Positions 55,314 to 64,000 of a stretch of DNA of 64,000 nt are shown here, piece after piece. The notes beneath the pieces were generated by a model. That model did not search any database, was not told the origin of the DNA, and saw only the letters and a list, made by a program, of their open reading frames with translations. Positions within the stretch are counted from its first letter, which is position 1; the number at the start of each line of letters is the position of its first letter. The position numbers were made by a program, and so were the translations under genes. This DNA comes from an uncultured Paracoccaceae bacterium. Lineage in GTDB: Bacteria; Pseudomonadota; Alphaproteobacteria; Rhodobacterales; Rhodobacteraceae. Where the stretch lies: contig CANNCO010000001.1 of assembly GCA_947503175.1 (NCBI GenBank), positions 868,001-932,000 on the forward strand. Direction: 5' to 3'.

Positions 55314-55325
55314 GTTAGCGCTAAC
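55314..55325. promoter_or_regulatory. LacI-type operator upstream of edd (GTTAGCGCTAAC)
   Basis: A perfect 12-bp palindrome with central CG, 43 bp before the edd ATG, adjoining a TATATA on the minus strand that could be the -10. The motif is nearly identical to that before the TRAP operon. A LacI-family regulator of sugar catabolism is the natural reader; no such gene is in the window. Confidence 0.7.
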
Positions 55326-55465
55326 ATATCCAGTCCAAACGCAACGGCTAGGGTTGCAAGTTCAGCAAACCCGACATGCAGGATTGTCTCTGGTGACAGA
55401 GGGTTGGTCCACCTAACTCTTTGACAACACCGGCGCTTCTGCCGGCAGCGAACAGGAACAAAGAC

Positions 55466-55618
55466 ATGAAACGCGAAACTGACATCACCGCCATCGATCT
55501 GAACCGGATCGATCTGGAGGCGCGCAGACTGCGGGCACAGGCTCTCGCAGACGGGATGAAGTGGTTCTGGAACTGGGCCAGAAACATTACGAATGTAGGG
55601 ACCGGGCGAACCGCCTGA
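55466..55618 (+). CDS. Small basic 50-residue protein
   Basis: Sequence begins [21 protein letters not shown], then [19 protein letters not shown]. It looks like a conserved Rhodobacterales small protein of the IDLNRIExxARxLRAxA type (I believe the RSP_7527-like family, not checked). AGGAACAAAG precedes the ATG; the longer track frame has no ribosome binding site. A TTGACA-like -35 is at 55431. Function unknown. Confidence 0.65.
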   Translation: MKRETDITAIDLNRIDLEARRLRAQALADGMKWFWNWARNITNVGTGRTA

Positions 55619-55713
55619 CCCATACGTCGTCGATCACGGCAGGCCGTCGCAATCGGCCATTCTCCGGCGCGTGACCGCTTTCGGTTCAACTGAAATTACG
55701 TTACCGGCGGGGC

Positions 55714-56913
55714 ATGACAAATTCGTCCCGCCCCGCGATCCGCCTTCTGCCCAAAACCGACGCACGTCCGATACGACGCGGTATGCCTTGGGTCTATGAC
55801 AATCAGCTTGTAATGGACCGGCGAACCCGTGGATTGGCACCGGGTAGCATCGCGGTTCTGCAGGACGCAAACCGCAGCCCGGTCTGTCTGGTTACTGTCA
55901 ACCCAAACTCGAAAATCGTCGCGCGCGTTCTGGACAGCGATCCGGATGCCGACGTTGATCGGGAATGGATCGAACATCGTCTGCGATATGCTCTGTCTCT
56001 TCGCGAACGCCTCTATGACACGCCGTATTACAGACTCGTCCATGCGGAAGCGGACGGTTTCCCGGGCGTCGTGATCGACCGCTTCGGCGATGTTGCCGCC
56101 ATCCAGCCCAACGCGGCATGGGCAGAGCAATATCTCGACATTCTTGCAGGCGCGCTTCGCACTGTCACCGGCGTAACGACGGTGATCAAGAACGCGAGCG
56201 GACGCGCCCGGGCGCTTGAGGGCCTGGACGACCAGAGCGAAGTTCTGAGCGGTGCAATCGACGGACCGGTTCAGGTCCGGATGAACGAAGCGACCTATAT
56301 GGCCGATCTGCTCGGAGGGCAGAAGACCGGGCTGTTCTATGATCAACGTCCAAACCACGTCTTTGCGGCGCGACTATCTGTAGGAGCGAGTGTGCTCGAT
56401 CTCTTCTCTCATGTCGGTGGCTTCGGACTGGCCGCCTTGGCGGCCGGAGCATCTAGCGTTCTGGCAGTCGATGGGTCCCAGGCCGCGCTCGACCTCGCCC
56501 TGAAGGGCGCGCAGGCTTCTGGCCATGTTGATCGGTTCGCAGCGCGAAAGGGGGACGCTTTCAACGTTATTGAACAGCTGTCATCCGAAGGCGCGCGCTT
56601 TGGCGTCGTGATCTGCGATCCGCCGGCATTTGCACCGTCGAAACAGGCGCTTGACGCCGGGTTGCGGGCTTACGAGAAACTTGCGCGTCAGGCTGCGGGC
56701 CTTGTGGAGCCGGGCGGATACCTTGTGTTATGCTCCTGTTCCCATGCGGCCGACCTGGCACGATTTCGCAACGCTTCACTGCGCGGCGTCGGGCGGGCAG
56801 GGCGGTGCGCGCAGCTTCTCCATACAGGCTTTGCCGGGCCGGATCATCCGCAACATCGGTCTCTTGCCGAAAGCGCATATCTGAAAGCCCTGTTCCTCCG
56901 GCTCGACGAATGA
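55714..56913 (+). CDS. Class I SAM-dependent rRNA methyltransferase (RlmI-like)
   Basis: Predicted 23S rRNA cytosine methyltransferase. An N-terminal PUA domain (about residues 8-75; RRGMPWVYDNQL) precedes the catalytic domain: motif I VLDLFSHVGGFGLAALAAG (about 227-245), motif IV CDPPAFAPSK (about 301-310) and the C-terminal LCSCSHAADL (about 344) with Cys residues for catalysis. Length 399. The stop overlaps the PIN-domain gene start by 4 bp. Confidence 0.88.
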   Translation: MTNSSRPAIRLLPKTDARPIRRGMPWVYDNQLVMDRRTRGLAPGSIAVLQDANRSPVCLVTVNPNSKIVARVLDSDPDADVDREWIEHRLRYALSLRERLYDTPYYRLVHAEADGFPGVVIDRFGDVAAIQPNAAWAEQYLDILAGALRTVTGVTTVIKNASGRARALEGLDDQSEVLSGAIDGPVQVRMNEATYMADLLGGQKTGLFYDQRPNHVFAARLSVGASVLDLFSHVGGFGLAALAAGASSVLAVDGSQAALDLALKGAQASGHVDRFAARKGDAFNVIEQLSSEGARFGVVICDPPAFAPSKQALDAGLRAYEKLARQAAGLVEPGGYLVLCSCSHAADLARFRNASLRGVGRAGRCAQLLHTGFAGPDHPQHRSLAESAYLKALFLRLDE

Positions 56914-57455
56914 GACTCCTGATCGACGCCTGTGTGCTTTATCCTACGGTCCTGCGCGAGATCATCGTTGGGCTGGCCGCGACCGGGTATTTCGAACCGC
57001 TTTGGTCTGCACGGATTCTCGAAGAATGGGCGCGCGCTGCTGCGCGGAATGCAGATGAAGACATTGCACGGGGCGAAATCGCCATTCTGCAGGCCCAGTG
57101 GCCGCAGTCGGAAGTCACGGTCACCGAAGCGACACTTGAACGCCTCTGGCTTCCCGATGTCGACGATATCCATGTCCTTGCCGCAGCGGTCGATTCAAAG
57201 ACCGACGCGATCCTGACGCTCAATATCAGGGACTTTCCGACCAGGATCCTGTCTGCCGAGGGCATTCTTCGCAGAGACCCGGACGGGTTCCTGTACGAGG
57301 CACTTGGCGAAGAGCCGCAAACCGTGCGGCAGGTGGTCGAAACGGTCCACGGCACAGCGTGCCGCCTGTCAGGCGAGGAACTCGATCTGCGCGCTCTTCT
57401 GAAACGGGCGCGTTTGCCAAGGCTGGGAAAGGCCCTTACACGGTCGGCATCCTGA
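56910..57455 (+). CDS. PIN-domain protein
   Basis: Metal-dependent ribonuclease fold. Acidic residues are in MRLLIDACVLYP (Asp6), the acidic LPDVDDIHVLAAAVDSKTD (about residues 84-102) and LTLNIRDFP (about 111), as in the PIN_3 group. Length 181 is longer than toxin PIN proteins (about 130), and no antitoxin gene precedes it. I believe it is the RSP_2648-like Rhodobacterales family, but did not check. ATG 56910 overlaps the methyltransferase stop; track start 56730 is wrong. Confidence 0.8.
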   Translation: MRLLIDACVLYPTVLREIIVGLAATGYFEPLWSARILEEWARAAARNADEDIARGEIAILQAQWPQSEVTVTEATLERLWLPDVDDIHVLAAAVDSKTDAILTLNIRDFPTRILSAEGILRRDPDGFLYEALGEEPQTVRQVVETVHGTACRLSGEELDLRALLKRARLPRLGKALTRSAS

Positions 57456-57482
57456 CGACGGTGTTTCGGGCCTTGTTCACTT

Positions 57483-59045
57483 TCAACCGGTACCGGCTCC
57501 GCGGCGCTGGCGGATGATCTTCGGCGTTGCCTTCAGAACCTCGGCCAGCGAAAGAAAGCGCGCTTCGGCGACCTCGCCGAATAGGTCTTCTGCCCCCGGG
57601 GCAAGCCGCATTTCGATCTCGCGCTTTTTCGGAAGCCAGCGCAAGGCACCCATCAGCTCTGGCGTCTGAACCGAAAACATCGCGCCGAAACGCATGGCCT
57701 TGCCCAGAATCTCGGCCTTCTCCAACGCACGGTCGTCAAGCAGATCGAACAGCGGCTCGAAACGCGAACCAGACCTGCTGTTCTTGTATCGATGAAGCAG
57801 TGCAACACCCAGAAAGACGCGTTCTTCATGGGTCATGCCGCCCAGATTGGCGCGGGTTGCATTGTCAAAGCAAACCTCGTGGCGGTAGTCGGGATGCGCA
57901 CGCCAGCTCACGTCGTGCAAAAGACAGGCGGCCTTTATGATCCGCGTCTCCTCCGGCCCCGCGCTGGGAAAGAGGGGAATGATGAAGTCGTAAAGCCGCT
58001 TGCCAAAGCCCGGCATACGCGCGTCTTTTGACTCGGCGAACCGGCAGGCTTCCACCAGCGGGTCACGGTCGCGCAATCTCTGCGGCATCTGTTCGAATAA
58101 CATGCCTTCGCGAATGCCATAGCTGGAGATCGCTATGTCCCGCGGGCGAAACGTGGCGATCAGATTACGCAGCACTTCGGCAGCAACCGGAACCAGAGAC
58201 ATCCGTGCCTCACCAAGCCCGGTCCGGGCACGCAGTTCATTTACATCGTGTTCGGCGATGTAATCGATCGTGGCAATCAGCGACTTCCGTGACATGCGGT
58301 ACTCGTGAAGAACGGCAAGCGGGTAGCCGCGCCGTTCCATGTCGATCCTTGCAATGGCCCGCCAAGATCCGCCAACAAGAAAAAGCCGGTCTCGCTGTGG
58401 CCCCATGCGGTAATGAAGTTCGGCCAATACCTCTTTGATATGGCGACGTAACCCCTTTTTTCCGCCCTTGATGCCCCGCAGCCGAAGCGGACCGAGTTGA
58501 GAGGTGAGCCGCTTGCCGACCCGTCCGTCCCGTAACTCCGCCAGCTCCATCGAAGACCCGCCAATATCGCAAACCAGCCCGTAGGCGCCGGGCCAGCCCA
58601 GAAGCACACCCTGCGCGGAAAGGCGCGCTTCTTCCTCGCCATCGATCACCCAGAGCTTGATACCCGTCGCGGCTTCGATCTCGGAGCGGAACGCGGGACC
58701 GTCCTCGGCCTCCCGCATTGCCGCGGTGGCCACCGCCGTCAGCGGCGGAAGCCCCATCGCGTCGGCCAGAAGCTGAAACCGCCGGATTGCGGCCATCGCC
58801 CGAATCTTCCCTTCGGGGTTCAACTGGCCTGTCTCGGCCATGCCGTCGCCGAGACCGCACATGATCTTTTCGTTATAAAAATAGGCCGGACTGCGGGCCG
58901 CACCGTCAAACACCACCAGACGAACCGAGTTCGAGCCCACATCGACGACCCCGATGCGCGACAGGGCGCGGGCCGAAGGATCGTCGAAGATCGGGCGTCC
59001 GAACGGCCCCCAATCCTCGCCCGGATCGTCGTTCAAGACGTCCAT
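57483..59045 (-). CDS. ppx: Exopolyphosphatase / pppGpp phosphatase (Ppx/GppA)
   Basis: Degrades polyphosphate, or hydrolyses pppGpp. The ASKHA ATP/phosphate motifs GVVDVGSNSVRLVVFD (about residues 32-47) and VCDIGGSSMELAEL (about 158-171) are clear. The C-terminal HD-like region carries CLLHDVSWRAHPDYRHEV (about 392-409). Length 520. It is 27 bp from the convergent PIN gene and 114 bp downstream of ppk, the usual pairing. Confidence 0.93.
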   Translation of the reverse strand: MDVLNDDPGEDWGPFGRPIFDDPSARALSRIGVVDVGSNSVRLVVFDGAARSPAYFYNEKIMCGLGDGMAETGQLNPEGKIRAMAAIRRFQLLADAMGLPPLTAVATAAMREAEDGPAFRSEIEAATGIKLWVIDGEEEARLSAQGVLLGWPGAYGLVCDIGGSSMELAELRDGRVGKRLTSQLGPLRLRGIKGGKKGLRRHIKEVLAELHYRMGPQRDRLFLVGGSWRAIARIDMERRGYPLAVLHEYRMSRKSLIATIDYIAEHDVNELRARTGLGEARMSLVPVAAEVLRNLIATFRPRDIAISSYGIREGMLFEQMPQRLRDRDPLVEACRFAESKDARMPGFGKRLYDFIIPLFPSAGPEETRIIKAACLLHDVSWRAHPDYRHEVCFDNATRANLGGMTHEERVFLGVALLHRYKNSRSGSRFEPLFDLLDDRALEKAEILGKAMRFGAMFSVQTPELMGALRWLPKKREIEMRLAPGAEDLFGEVAEARFLSLAEVLKATPKIIRQRRGAGTG

Positions 59046-59159
59046 TCTTTCCCCCCGATCGGTTCTGCGGCAAGGATGACCCGGACCTTGAATGAGGTCA
59101 AAGACAAACAGGTAACGGGTGCGATCAAAGGTCCCGGCGCGGACGCATGAAAACCCACG

Positions 59160-61334
59160 TCATTCATTCGGTTGGGCAAGGATCGGTGCATCCGATGCCC
59201 CCGCCGATCCACGTCCCGAAAGCGACGGCGTTTCCATGAAGAACCGGTGGCATGAGAACTCGGTGTCGCCTTCCTTCGGCGCGGGTCGGATGAAAGTGCC
59301 GTCGCCCCGCAGGACCCAGCTTGATGTCGTGTCGGCAAGGTTGGCAGACATGATCTGCCCCACGATCTGGGTCTTGACCGTCGAATTGGTGATTTCGACC
59401 AGCGTTTCGACGCGGCGGTTCAGGTTGCGACCCATCCAGTCCGCCGATGAAATGTAAACGCGCGCCTTCTTGGACGGCAGCGCATGACCCGCCCCGAAGC
59501 AAACGATCCGCGAATGCTCCAGAAATCGCCCAACGATCGATTTGACCCGGATATTTTCGCTCAACCCCTTGATTCCCGGGCGCAAGCCGCAGATGCCCCG
59601 GACGACGAGGTTGATCTGAACACCGGCCTGGCTGGCCAGGTACAAAGCGTCGATCACGTCTTCCTCGATCAGCGAGTTCATCTTCGCCCAGATGACAGCG
59701 GGTCTTCCGGCAAGCGCATGCTCGGCCTCCTCCGCAATCCGTTCCAGAAGCGTCGTTTTCAGGGTCAGGGGAGAGATCGAGAGGTTTTCCAGCACATCGG
59801 GCTGTGCATACCCCGAGAGATAATTGAACACCCGCGTCGCATCACGGCCCAATGCCGCATCGCATGTAAAAAGCGACAGATCCGTGTAAATCTTCGCTGT
59901 GATATGGTGATAATTGCCGGTGCCGTAATGGGTATATGTGACCAGTTCACCCCCTTCACGCCGCACGACCGTGCTGATTTTCGCATGTGTCTTGTAGTTC
60001 ATGAAACCATAGACGACATGGGCGCCCGCACGTTCCAGCCGCCGCGATTGCCGGATATTCGCAGCCTCGTCGAACCGTGCCTTCAACTCGACAAGCGCGG
60101 TCACCGATTTGCCGTCTTCGGCGGCCTCGCACAGCGCCTCGACAATCGGGCTGTCTCGCGAAGTCCGGTACAACGTCTGCTTGATCGCGACGACATCGGG
60201 ATCGGCCGCGGCCTGTTTCAGGAAGCGGACCACCATGTCGAAGGTCTCGTAGGGGTGGTGCAGCAACATGTCCTTCTGGCGGATCGCGGCGAACATATCG
60301 CCTTCGTAGTCCTGTACCCGTTCCGGTACGCGCGGTGTAAAGGCGGGCCACAACAGGTCGGGCCGTTCGTCAAGCACCAGCTCCGAAAGGTCGTCCATGC
60401 CGATCAGCGCATCGACCTCCACAACCTCATGGTCATCCACCATCAGTTCACGTTGAACGGTCTGGCGGAGATCCTTCGGCGCACCCTTGGAGATCTTCAT
60501 GCGCACGACCTCGCCACGACGTCGGCGCTTCAGGGCCACCTCGAATTCCCGGACCAGGTCTTCGGCTTCATCCTCGACCTCAAGATCACTGTCGCGCAGG
60601 ACCCTGAACGAACAGTCGCCTTTCAGCACGTATCCGGGGAACAGGACATCGAGATGGAGCAAAAGAAGCTCTTCCAGAGGAAGGAACCGATGTTTGCCTT
60701 CCGGGGCGGGAAGGCGCACGAACCGGTCGATCTGGTGCGGGATCGGCAGAAGCGCCTGCAATGCACGTTTGTCCGATTTCCGCTGAAGCTGAAGCGCGAG
60801 CGAGAAGCCCGCATTCGGAATAAAGGGAAACGGGTGGGCCGGATCGATTGCAAGGGGTGACAGGATTGGAAAGACCCGGCGCAGAAAGACTTCTTCGAGG
60901 AAGGGTTTGTCTTCCTTGGTCAGGGTCGTCCGGTCCAGAAGCGAAATGCCCGCCGTCTCCATCTCGGAAGCGATTTGACCCCAGGCATCGGCCTGCGCGT
61001 TGATAAGACGGCGCGCATCCTTGTCGATCAGCACCAGTTGTTCGGCCGGGGTCAGGCCGTCGAGGCCGGGCATCAGATTACCCGCATGGGCCAGTTCCCG
61101 AAGGCCTGCCACGCGGACCGTATAGAACTCATCAAGATTGGTTGCCGAGATCGATAGAAAGCGCAGTCGCTCGAGCAGCGGAACGGTCGGATTCGATGCT
61201 TCCTCAAGGACACGCCAGTTGAACGCGATCCAGCTGAGCTCACGATTGAAGAACCGCTCTGGCCCCGAGAAATCCTTGCCCGGAAACGCCAGCGGCGTCG
61301 GAAAAGGGGCCTTCAGAAAATCGGTTTCAATCAT
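59160..61334 (-). CDS. ppk: Polyphosphate kinase
   Basis: Makes polyphosphate from ATP. Seen: the N-terminal [20 protein letters not shown] (about residues 27-46), catalytic His in [17 protein letters not shown] (about 440-456) followed by [12 protein letters not shown], and the second His region [18 protein letters not shown] (about 602-618). Length 724. The track's longer frame starts at 61460 inside hdaA; ATG 61334 is the family start. Followed by ppx, preceded by hdaA. Confidence 0.96.
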   Translation of the reverse strand: MIETDFLKAPFPTPLAFPGKDFSGPERFFNRELSWIAFNWRVLEEASNPTVPLLERLRFLSISATNLDEFYTVRVAGLRELAHAGNLMPGLDGLTPAEQLVLIDKDARRLINAQADAWGQIASEMETAGISLLDRTTLTKEDKPFLEEVFLRRVFPILSPLAIDPAHPFPFIPNAGFSLALQLQRKSDKRALQALLPIPHQIDRFVRLPAPEGKHRFLPLEELLLLHLDVLFPGYVLKGDCSFRVLRDSDLEVEDEAEDLVREFEVALKRRRRGEVVRMKISKGAPKDLRQTVQRELMVDDHEVVEVDALIGMDDLSELVLDERPDLLWPAFTPRVPERVQDYEGDMFAAIRQKDMLLHHPYETFDMVVRFLKQAAADPDVVAIKQTLYRTSRDSPIVEALCEAAEDGKSVTALVELKARFDEAANIRQSRRLERAGAHVVYGFMNYKTHAKISTVVRREGGELVTYTHYGTGNYHHITAKIYTDLSLFTCDAALGRDATRVFNYLSGYAQPDVLENLSISPLTLKTTLLERIAEEAEHALAGRPAVIWAKMNSLIEEDVIDALYLASQAGVQINLVVRGICGLRPGIKGLSENIRVKSIVGRFLEHSRIVCFGAGHALPSKKARVYISSADWMGRNLNRRVETLVEITNSTVKTQIVGQIMSANLADTTSSWVLRGDGTFIRPAPKEGDTEFSCHRFFMETPSLSGRGSAGASDAPILAQPNE

Positions 61335-61349
61335 GGTGCCCGTATCTTT

Positions 61350-61373
61350 TGTCACTGTAAATTTCGAGTGACA
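61350..61373. promoter_or_regulatory. Inverted repeat TGTCAC-N12-GTGACA upstream of ppk
   Basis: A 6-bp inverted repeat with a 12-bp AT-rich spacer sits 16 bp before the ppk ATG, in the 40-bp gap after hdaA. TGTCAC resembles a Pho-box half-site, but the second direct repeat expected for a Pho box is not visible. Confidence 0.3.
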
Positions 61374-61374
61374 T

Positions 61375-62064
61375 TTATGCGTTAGAGGGAGCACCTTTGT
61401 CCAGCACGCGCCGTGCGAGCGGGGTGGTGATCGGGGCGCGTTCTGCCAGGGCTGCGGCATCCAGTTCCGTTACTATCCGGCGCGCTTCGGCGAAAGAGCG
61501 TTCGATCCTCGGCACAAGAAACGCGATCACATTCGGAGCGACAGTAAGCTGCCTGTCCGCGAATTGTTTCACGAGCACGGCCTGAAGAAGCGCATCGTCC
61601 GGCAGGTCCAGCTGAAATGACGGTAGCGCCTGAAGCCGGCTCGCGAGATCGGGAAGCGCGATCGGCCAGTCCCTCGGGGCGCCAGTGCCGGTGATCAGAA
61701 GGCTGCCACCTTCAGCTCCAACAAGATTGTGGAGGTGAAACAATGCAGCCTCATCACATCCGCAGTCGGCATCCTCGACGCAGATCGCGGCGCGCTCCAG
61801 AAGGTCCGGCACCGCCTCGATCGTCAGATCGCGAGATGCAACGATGGTGGCTCCGGCAATCTCTGCCCAGACATGCGCCAGATGGGTCTTGCCGGACCCT
61901 GCCGGTCCGATCAGAATGGCGCGTCCCTGAGGCCATGTTTCCCAGGCCTCAACCCCCGCCAGGGCGGCGGCATTGGCAGGCGACACAAAAAAGTCTTCAC
62001 GCCCCAATGCTATGCGAGTCGGCAGATCGAAAGTCAGCTGACGCGAAACCGGGTCAGTCGTCAT
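61375..62064 (-). CDS. hdaA: HdaA-like DnaA-regulatory ATPase
   Basis: DnaA-related AAA+ protein that promotes ATP hydrolysis on DnaA. It begins [28 protein letters not shown] (about residues 8-35), with Walker [17 protein letters not shown] (about 51-66) and Walker B CVEDADCG (about 95-102). It lacks the DnaA DNA-binding domain. Length 229. The ATG overlaps the permease stop by 11 bp; ppk follows 40 bp after. Confidence 0.92.
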   Translation of the reverse strand: MTTDPVSRQLTFDLPTRIALGREDFFVSPANAAALAGVEAWETWPQGRAILIGPAGSGKTHLAHVWAEIAGATIVASRDLTIEAVPDLLERAAICVEDADCGCDEAALFHLHNLVGAEGGSLLITGTGAPRDWPIALPDLASRLQALPSFQLDLPDDALLQAVLVKQFADRQLTVAPNVIAFLVPRIERSFAEARRIVTELDAAALAERAPITTPLARRVLDKGAPSNA

Positions 62065-63124
62065 CGGTCTGGTTGTCCAGCCCGCGGTAAAGGCGGCCCT
62101 GCTTGTACTGATGTATCGCGAACCGCGCGATTACTCCGAAAGCGGCGGCAAGCGGCACAGCGACCAGCATGCCCACGAACCCGAACAGGGTTCCGAAAAC
62201 CGACAGGGCCGCAATCAGCCAGACAGGGTGCAGGCCGACCGACTGGCCCACCAGGTTCGGTGTCAGGATGTTTCCCTCGACGAACTGCCCAAAGGCAAAG
62301 ATGCCAGCAACCGCGCCGATCCAGAGCCACTCGCCCCAGAACTGAAACAAAGCTAGTCCCACGGCCAGAGCCCCGCCAACGAGCGCACCCACATAGGGAA
62401 TGAACGTGATCAGCCCGGCAATGAACCCGACCACAAGCCCGAACTGCAATCCCGTCAGCATCAGCGCAACCGCGTAATATGTTCCCAGGATCAGACAGAC
62501 CGTACCCTGTCCACGGATAAAGCTAGCCAGCGTCCCGTTGATGTCTCCAGCCAGACGGCGGATCGTCGGTGCATGATCGCGCGGCAACAGCCCATCAATC
62601 CGTTCGACCATGCGGTCCCAGTCCAGAAGCAGGTAGAAGGTGATGACGGGAACCAGAACGATAAGCACAACCACGTTCACCAGCCCCAGTGCCGAGGTGA
62701 CGACCTGGTTGGCGAACTCGCCGCCGCGCGACCGGAGCGCCTCGCCGATATCGGCCAGCGACTGACGCACGATCGAACCTTCATCGAGAAGTTGCGGAAA
62801 CCGCTCGGTCAATGCCGTCTGAAGGCTCTGGAACAGATTTGGCGCAGTCCGGATCAGGTCCTCGGTCTGCTGGATCAGTGTCGGGATCACAAGAAGTGCC
62901 ATCAGGACAAAAAGGAGGATGGCGAAAAAAGTAATCGTGATGGTCGCGAGAATCCGCGAAAACCCCAGCCGTTCCAGCCGATCCGCAATCGGATCAAGGC
63001 AATAGGCGATGGCCGCTCCCAACACGAACGGCAAGAGCACGTCGCCCAGAAACCAGAGTATGAGCAGAAAAAGCGTACCGGCCACGCCCCAGTAGGTTAA
63101 CTGATCCCGTATCGGCAGGGCCAT
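62054..63124 (-). CDS. AI-2E family transporter / PerM-like permease
   Basis: Inner-membrane protein with seven or eight spans. The N terminus has two spans (residues 11-32, 33-50), a third near 62-82, a periplasmic/hydrophilic loop about 85-150, then spans near 155, 215-260 (GLVVGFIAGLITFIPYVGALVGGALAVGL) and 290-330. PYVGALVGG and the following GNILTPNLVGQSVGLHPVWLI are family signatures. Length 356. The substrate is unknown; the AI-2 name is historical. Divergent from proS. Confidence 0.9.
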   Translation of the reverse strand: MALPIRDQLTYWGVAGTLFLLILWFLGDVLLPFVLGAAIAYCLDPIADRLERLGFSRILATITITFFAILLFVLMALLVIPTLIQQTEDLIRTAPNLFQSLQTALTERFPQLLDEGSIVRQSLADIGEALRSRGGEFANQVVTSALGLVNVVVLIVLVPVITFYLLLDWDRMVERIDGLLPRDHAPTIRRLAGDINGTLASFIRGQGTVCLILGTYYAVALMLTGLQFGLVVGFIAGLITFIPYVGALVGGALAVGLALFQFWGEWLWIGAVAGIFAFGQFVEGNILTPNLVGQSVGLHPVWLIAALSVFGTLFGFVGMLVAVPLAAAFGVIARFAIHQYKQGRLYRGLDNQTDDD

Positions 63125-63313
63125 TCCGTCTCTCCGTCTTGAAGTTCACCTGATATCGCCGGTTGGGCCATGTCTTGCAAGTCTGACAGGCCTTTCTGTT
63201 GATGACTTGCACGCCATTGCCGCAAGAACGCCCTTCTTCATTGGTGACGCTTGCCCCCGTCCTGCCCTTGGCCTATGCCGGATCGAACGTCCAATCGCCT
63301 CAGGTTTCCACCC

Positions 63314-64000
63314 ATGCGACTTAGCCGCTACTTCCTTCCGGTGCTCAAGGAAACGCCCGCCGATGCACAGATCGTCAGCCACCGTCTGATGCTGCGCGCC
63401 GGTATGATCCGTCAGGCCAGCGCGGGGATCTATTCGTGGCTGCCCTTGGGCTACAAGGTACTGCGCAAGATCGAGCAGATCGTGCATGAGGAACAGCAGC
63501 GCGCAGGTCATATCCCGATGCTGATGCCAACGCTGCAATCGGCCGATCTCTGGCGCGAAAGCGGGCGGTATGACGATTATGGCGAAGAAATGCTGCGGGT
63601 CACCGACCGTCACGGTCGTGACATGCTTTATGGCCCGACGAACGAGGAACTGATCACCGATATCTTCCGGTCCTATGTCTCAAGCTACAAGGACCTGCCG
63701 CTAACGCTCTACCACATCCAGTGGAAGTTCCGGGACGAGATCCGCCCCCGGTTCGGCGTAATGCGCGGGCGAGAGTTCCTGATGAAGGACAGCTACAATT
63801 TCGACCTGACCAAAGAAGACGCGATGCACGCCTACAACCGCCATCTGGTGACCTATTTGCGCACCTATGAACGCATGGGGTTGCAGGCGATTCCGATGCG
63901 GGCCGACAGCGGGCCGATCGGCGGCGATAACACGCATGAGTTTCTGGTTCTTGCCGATACCGGTGAAAGCGAAGTGTTCTACGACAGCGCGATCACCGAA
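63314..64000 (+). CDS. proS: Prolyl-tRNA synthetase (N-terminal part, cut by window edge)
   Basis: The plus-strand frame from ATG 63314 reads [20 protein letters not shown]... and stays open to the window end (229 residues); the ORF track missed it because there is no stop. Class II motifs are readable: motif 1 [24 protein letters not shown] (about 35-58) and motif 2 [29 protein letters not shown] (about 135-163). The start at 63314 leaves 189 bp to the divergent permease. The remaining C-terminal part lies to the right. Confidence 0.95.
   Translation, partial: MRLSRYFLPVLKETPADAQIVSHRLMLRAGMIRQASAGIYSWLPLGYKVLRKIEQIVHEEQQRAGHIPMLMPTLQSADLWRESGRYDDYGEEMLRVTDRHGRDMLYGPTNEELITDIFRSYVSSYKDLPLTLYHIQWKFRDEIRPRFGVMRGREFLMKDSYNFDLTKEDAMHAYNRHLVTYLRTYERMGLQAIPMRADSGPIGGDNTHEFLVLADTGESEVFYDSAITE

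Noticed and set aside
59484-60860. 458-codon plus-strand ORF antisense to ppk
   Set aside because: Shadow of ppk; no ribosome binding site and no recognisable protein pattern.
1-64000. CRISPR arrays, insertion sequences, integrase or attachment sites
   Set aside because: No regularly spaced repeats, transposase or integrase genes, or terminal inverted repeats with target duplications were seen; the tRNA-Pro gene is not flanked by a duplicated 3' end that I could find.

Overview
The window is a chromosomal segment of a GC-rich alphaproteobacterium. Gene content and family-level similarity point to the Rhodobacterales, probably a marine Roseobacter-group organism. Clues are the fused indolepyruvate:ferredoxin oxidoreductase, a gene-transfer-agent-type lysis cassette, a B12-dependent NrdJ, a TRAP transporter, a GTTC-N7-GTTC LexA operator, the Entner-Doudoroff genes edd-eda, and the ppx-ppk-hdaA-perM block. 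I see no insertion sequence, prophage structural region, CRISPR array or rRNA operon. One tRNA gene (Pro-TGG) is present.

Layout. 1-6.6 kb: a truncated LysR regulator divergent from indolepyruvate oxidoreductase, then an acyltransferase, murI and argC. 6.6-11.5 kb: ccmE, then five genes (GH108 endolysin, 3TM holin, two small ORFs missing from the ORF track, and a membrane protein), then ccmF and ccmH. The lysis genes are thus embedded in a cytochrome c maturation cluster. 11.5-18.7 kb: a PaaG-like hydratase/isomerase, alternative oxidase next to gltA, gltX divergent from comEC, and lexA convergent with and overlapping comEC. 18.8-28.1 kb: trpG-trpD-trpC-moaC-moeA read leftward; trpE follows ppiD and is separated from trpG by an opposite-strand, degenerate polysaccharide deacetylase. 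28.1-33.3 kb: aminotransferase, gpt, a LysE-type exporter, fabI, pdxH, a double cold-shock protein, a DUF192 protein and tRNA-Pro. 33.3-40 kb: nrdJ behind candidate NrdR boxes, an ECF sigma factor divergent from an EF-hand protein, and a transglutaminase-like protease. 40-47.6 kb: ilvI-ilvH behind a complete transcription attenuator, then a three-gene TRAP transporter with an unusually large DctM. 47.6-55.3 kb: bpt, RDD and DUF2852 genes, glnE, eda and edd. 55.4-64 kb: a small ORF, an rRNA methyltransferase, a PIN-domain protein, ppx, ppk, hdaA, an AI-2E-type permease, and the 5' part of proS.

Regulatory DNA is unusually readable here. I could delineate an ilv leader peptide (MIRVVVILGKWRMGR) with promoter, antiterminator and terminator; a lexA promoter with three evenly spaced GTTC elements; tandem NrdR-like boxes before nrdJ; a LysR-type T-N11-A palindrome before the indolepyruvate oxidoreductase; twin 21-bp palindromes before the DUF2852-RDD genes; and a GTTAGCGCTAA operator found both before edd and before the TRAP transporter. 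The last suggests shared control of Entner-Doudoroff flux (which makes pyruvate) and a transporter whose binding protein resembles 2-oxo-acid binders.

All assignments come from reading the sequence and from remembered family motifs; no database search was run. Start codons were revised from the ORF track where ribosome binding sites or gene overlaps argued for it.
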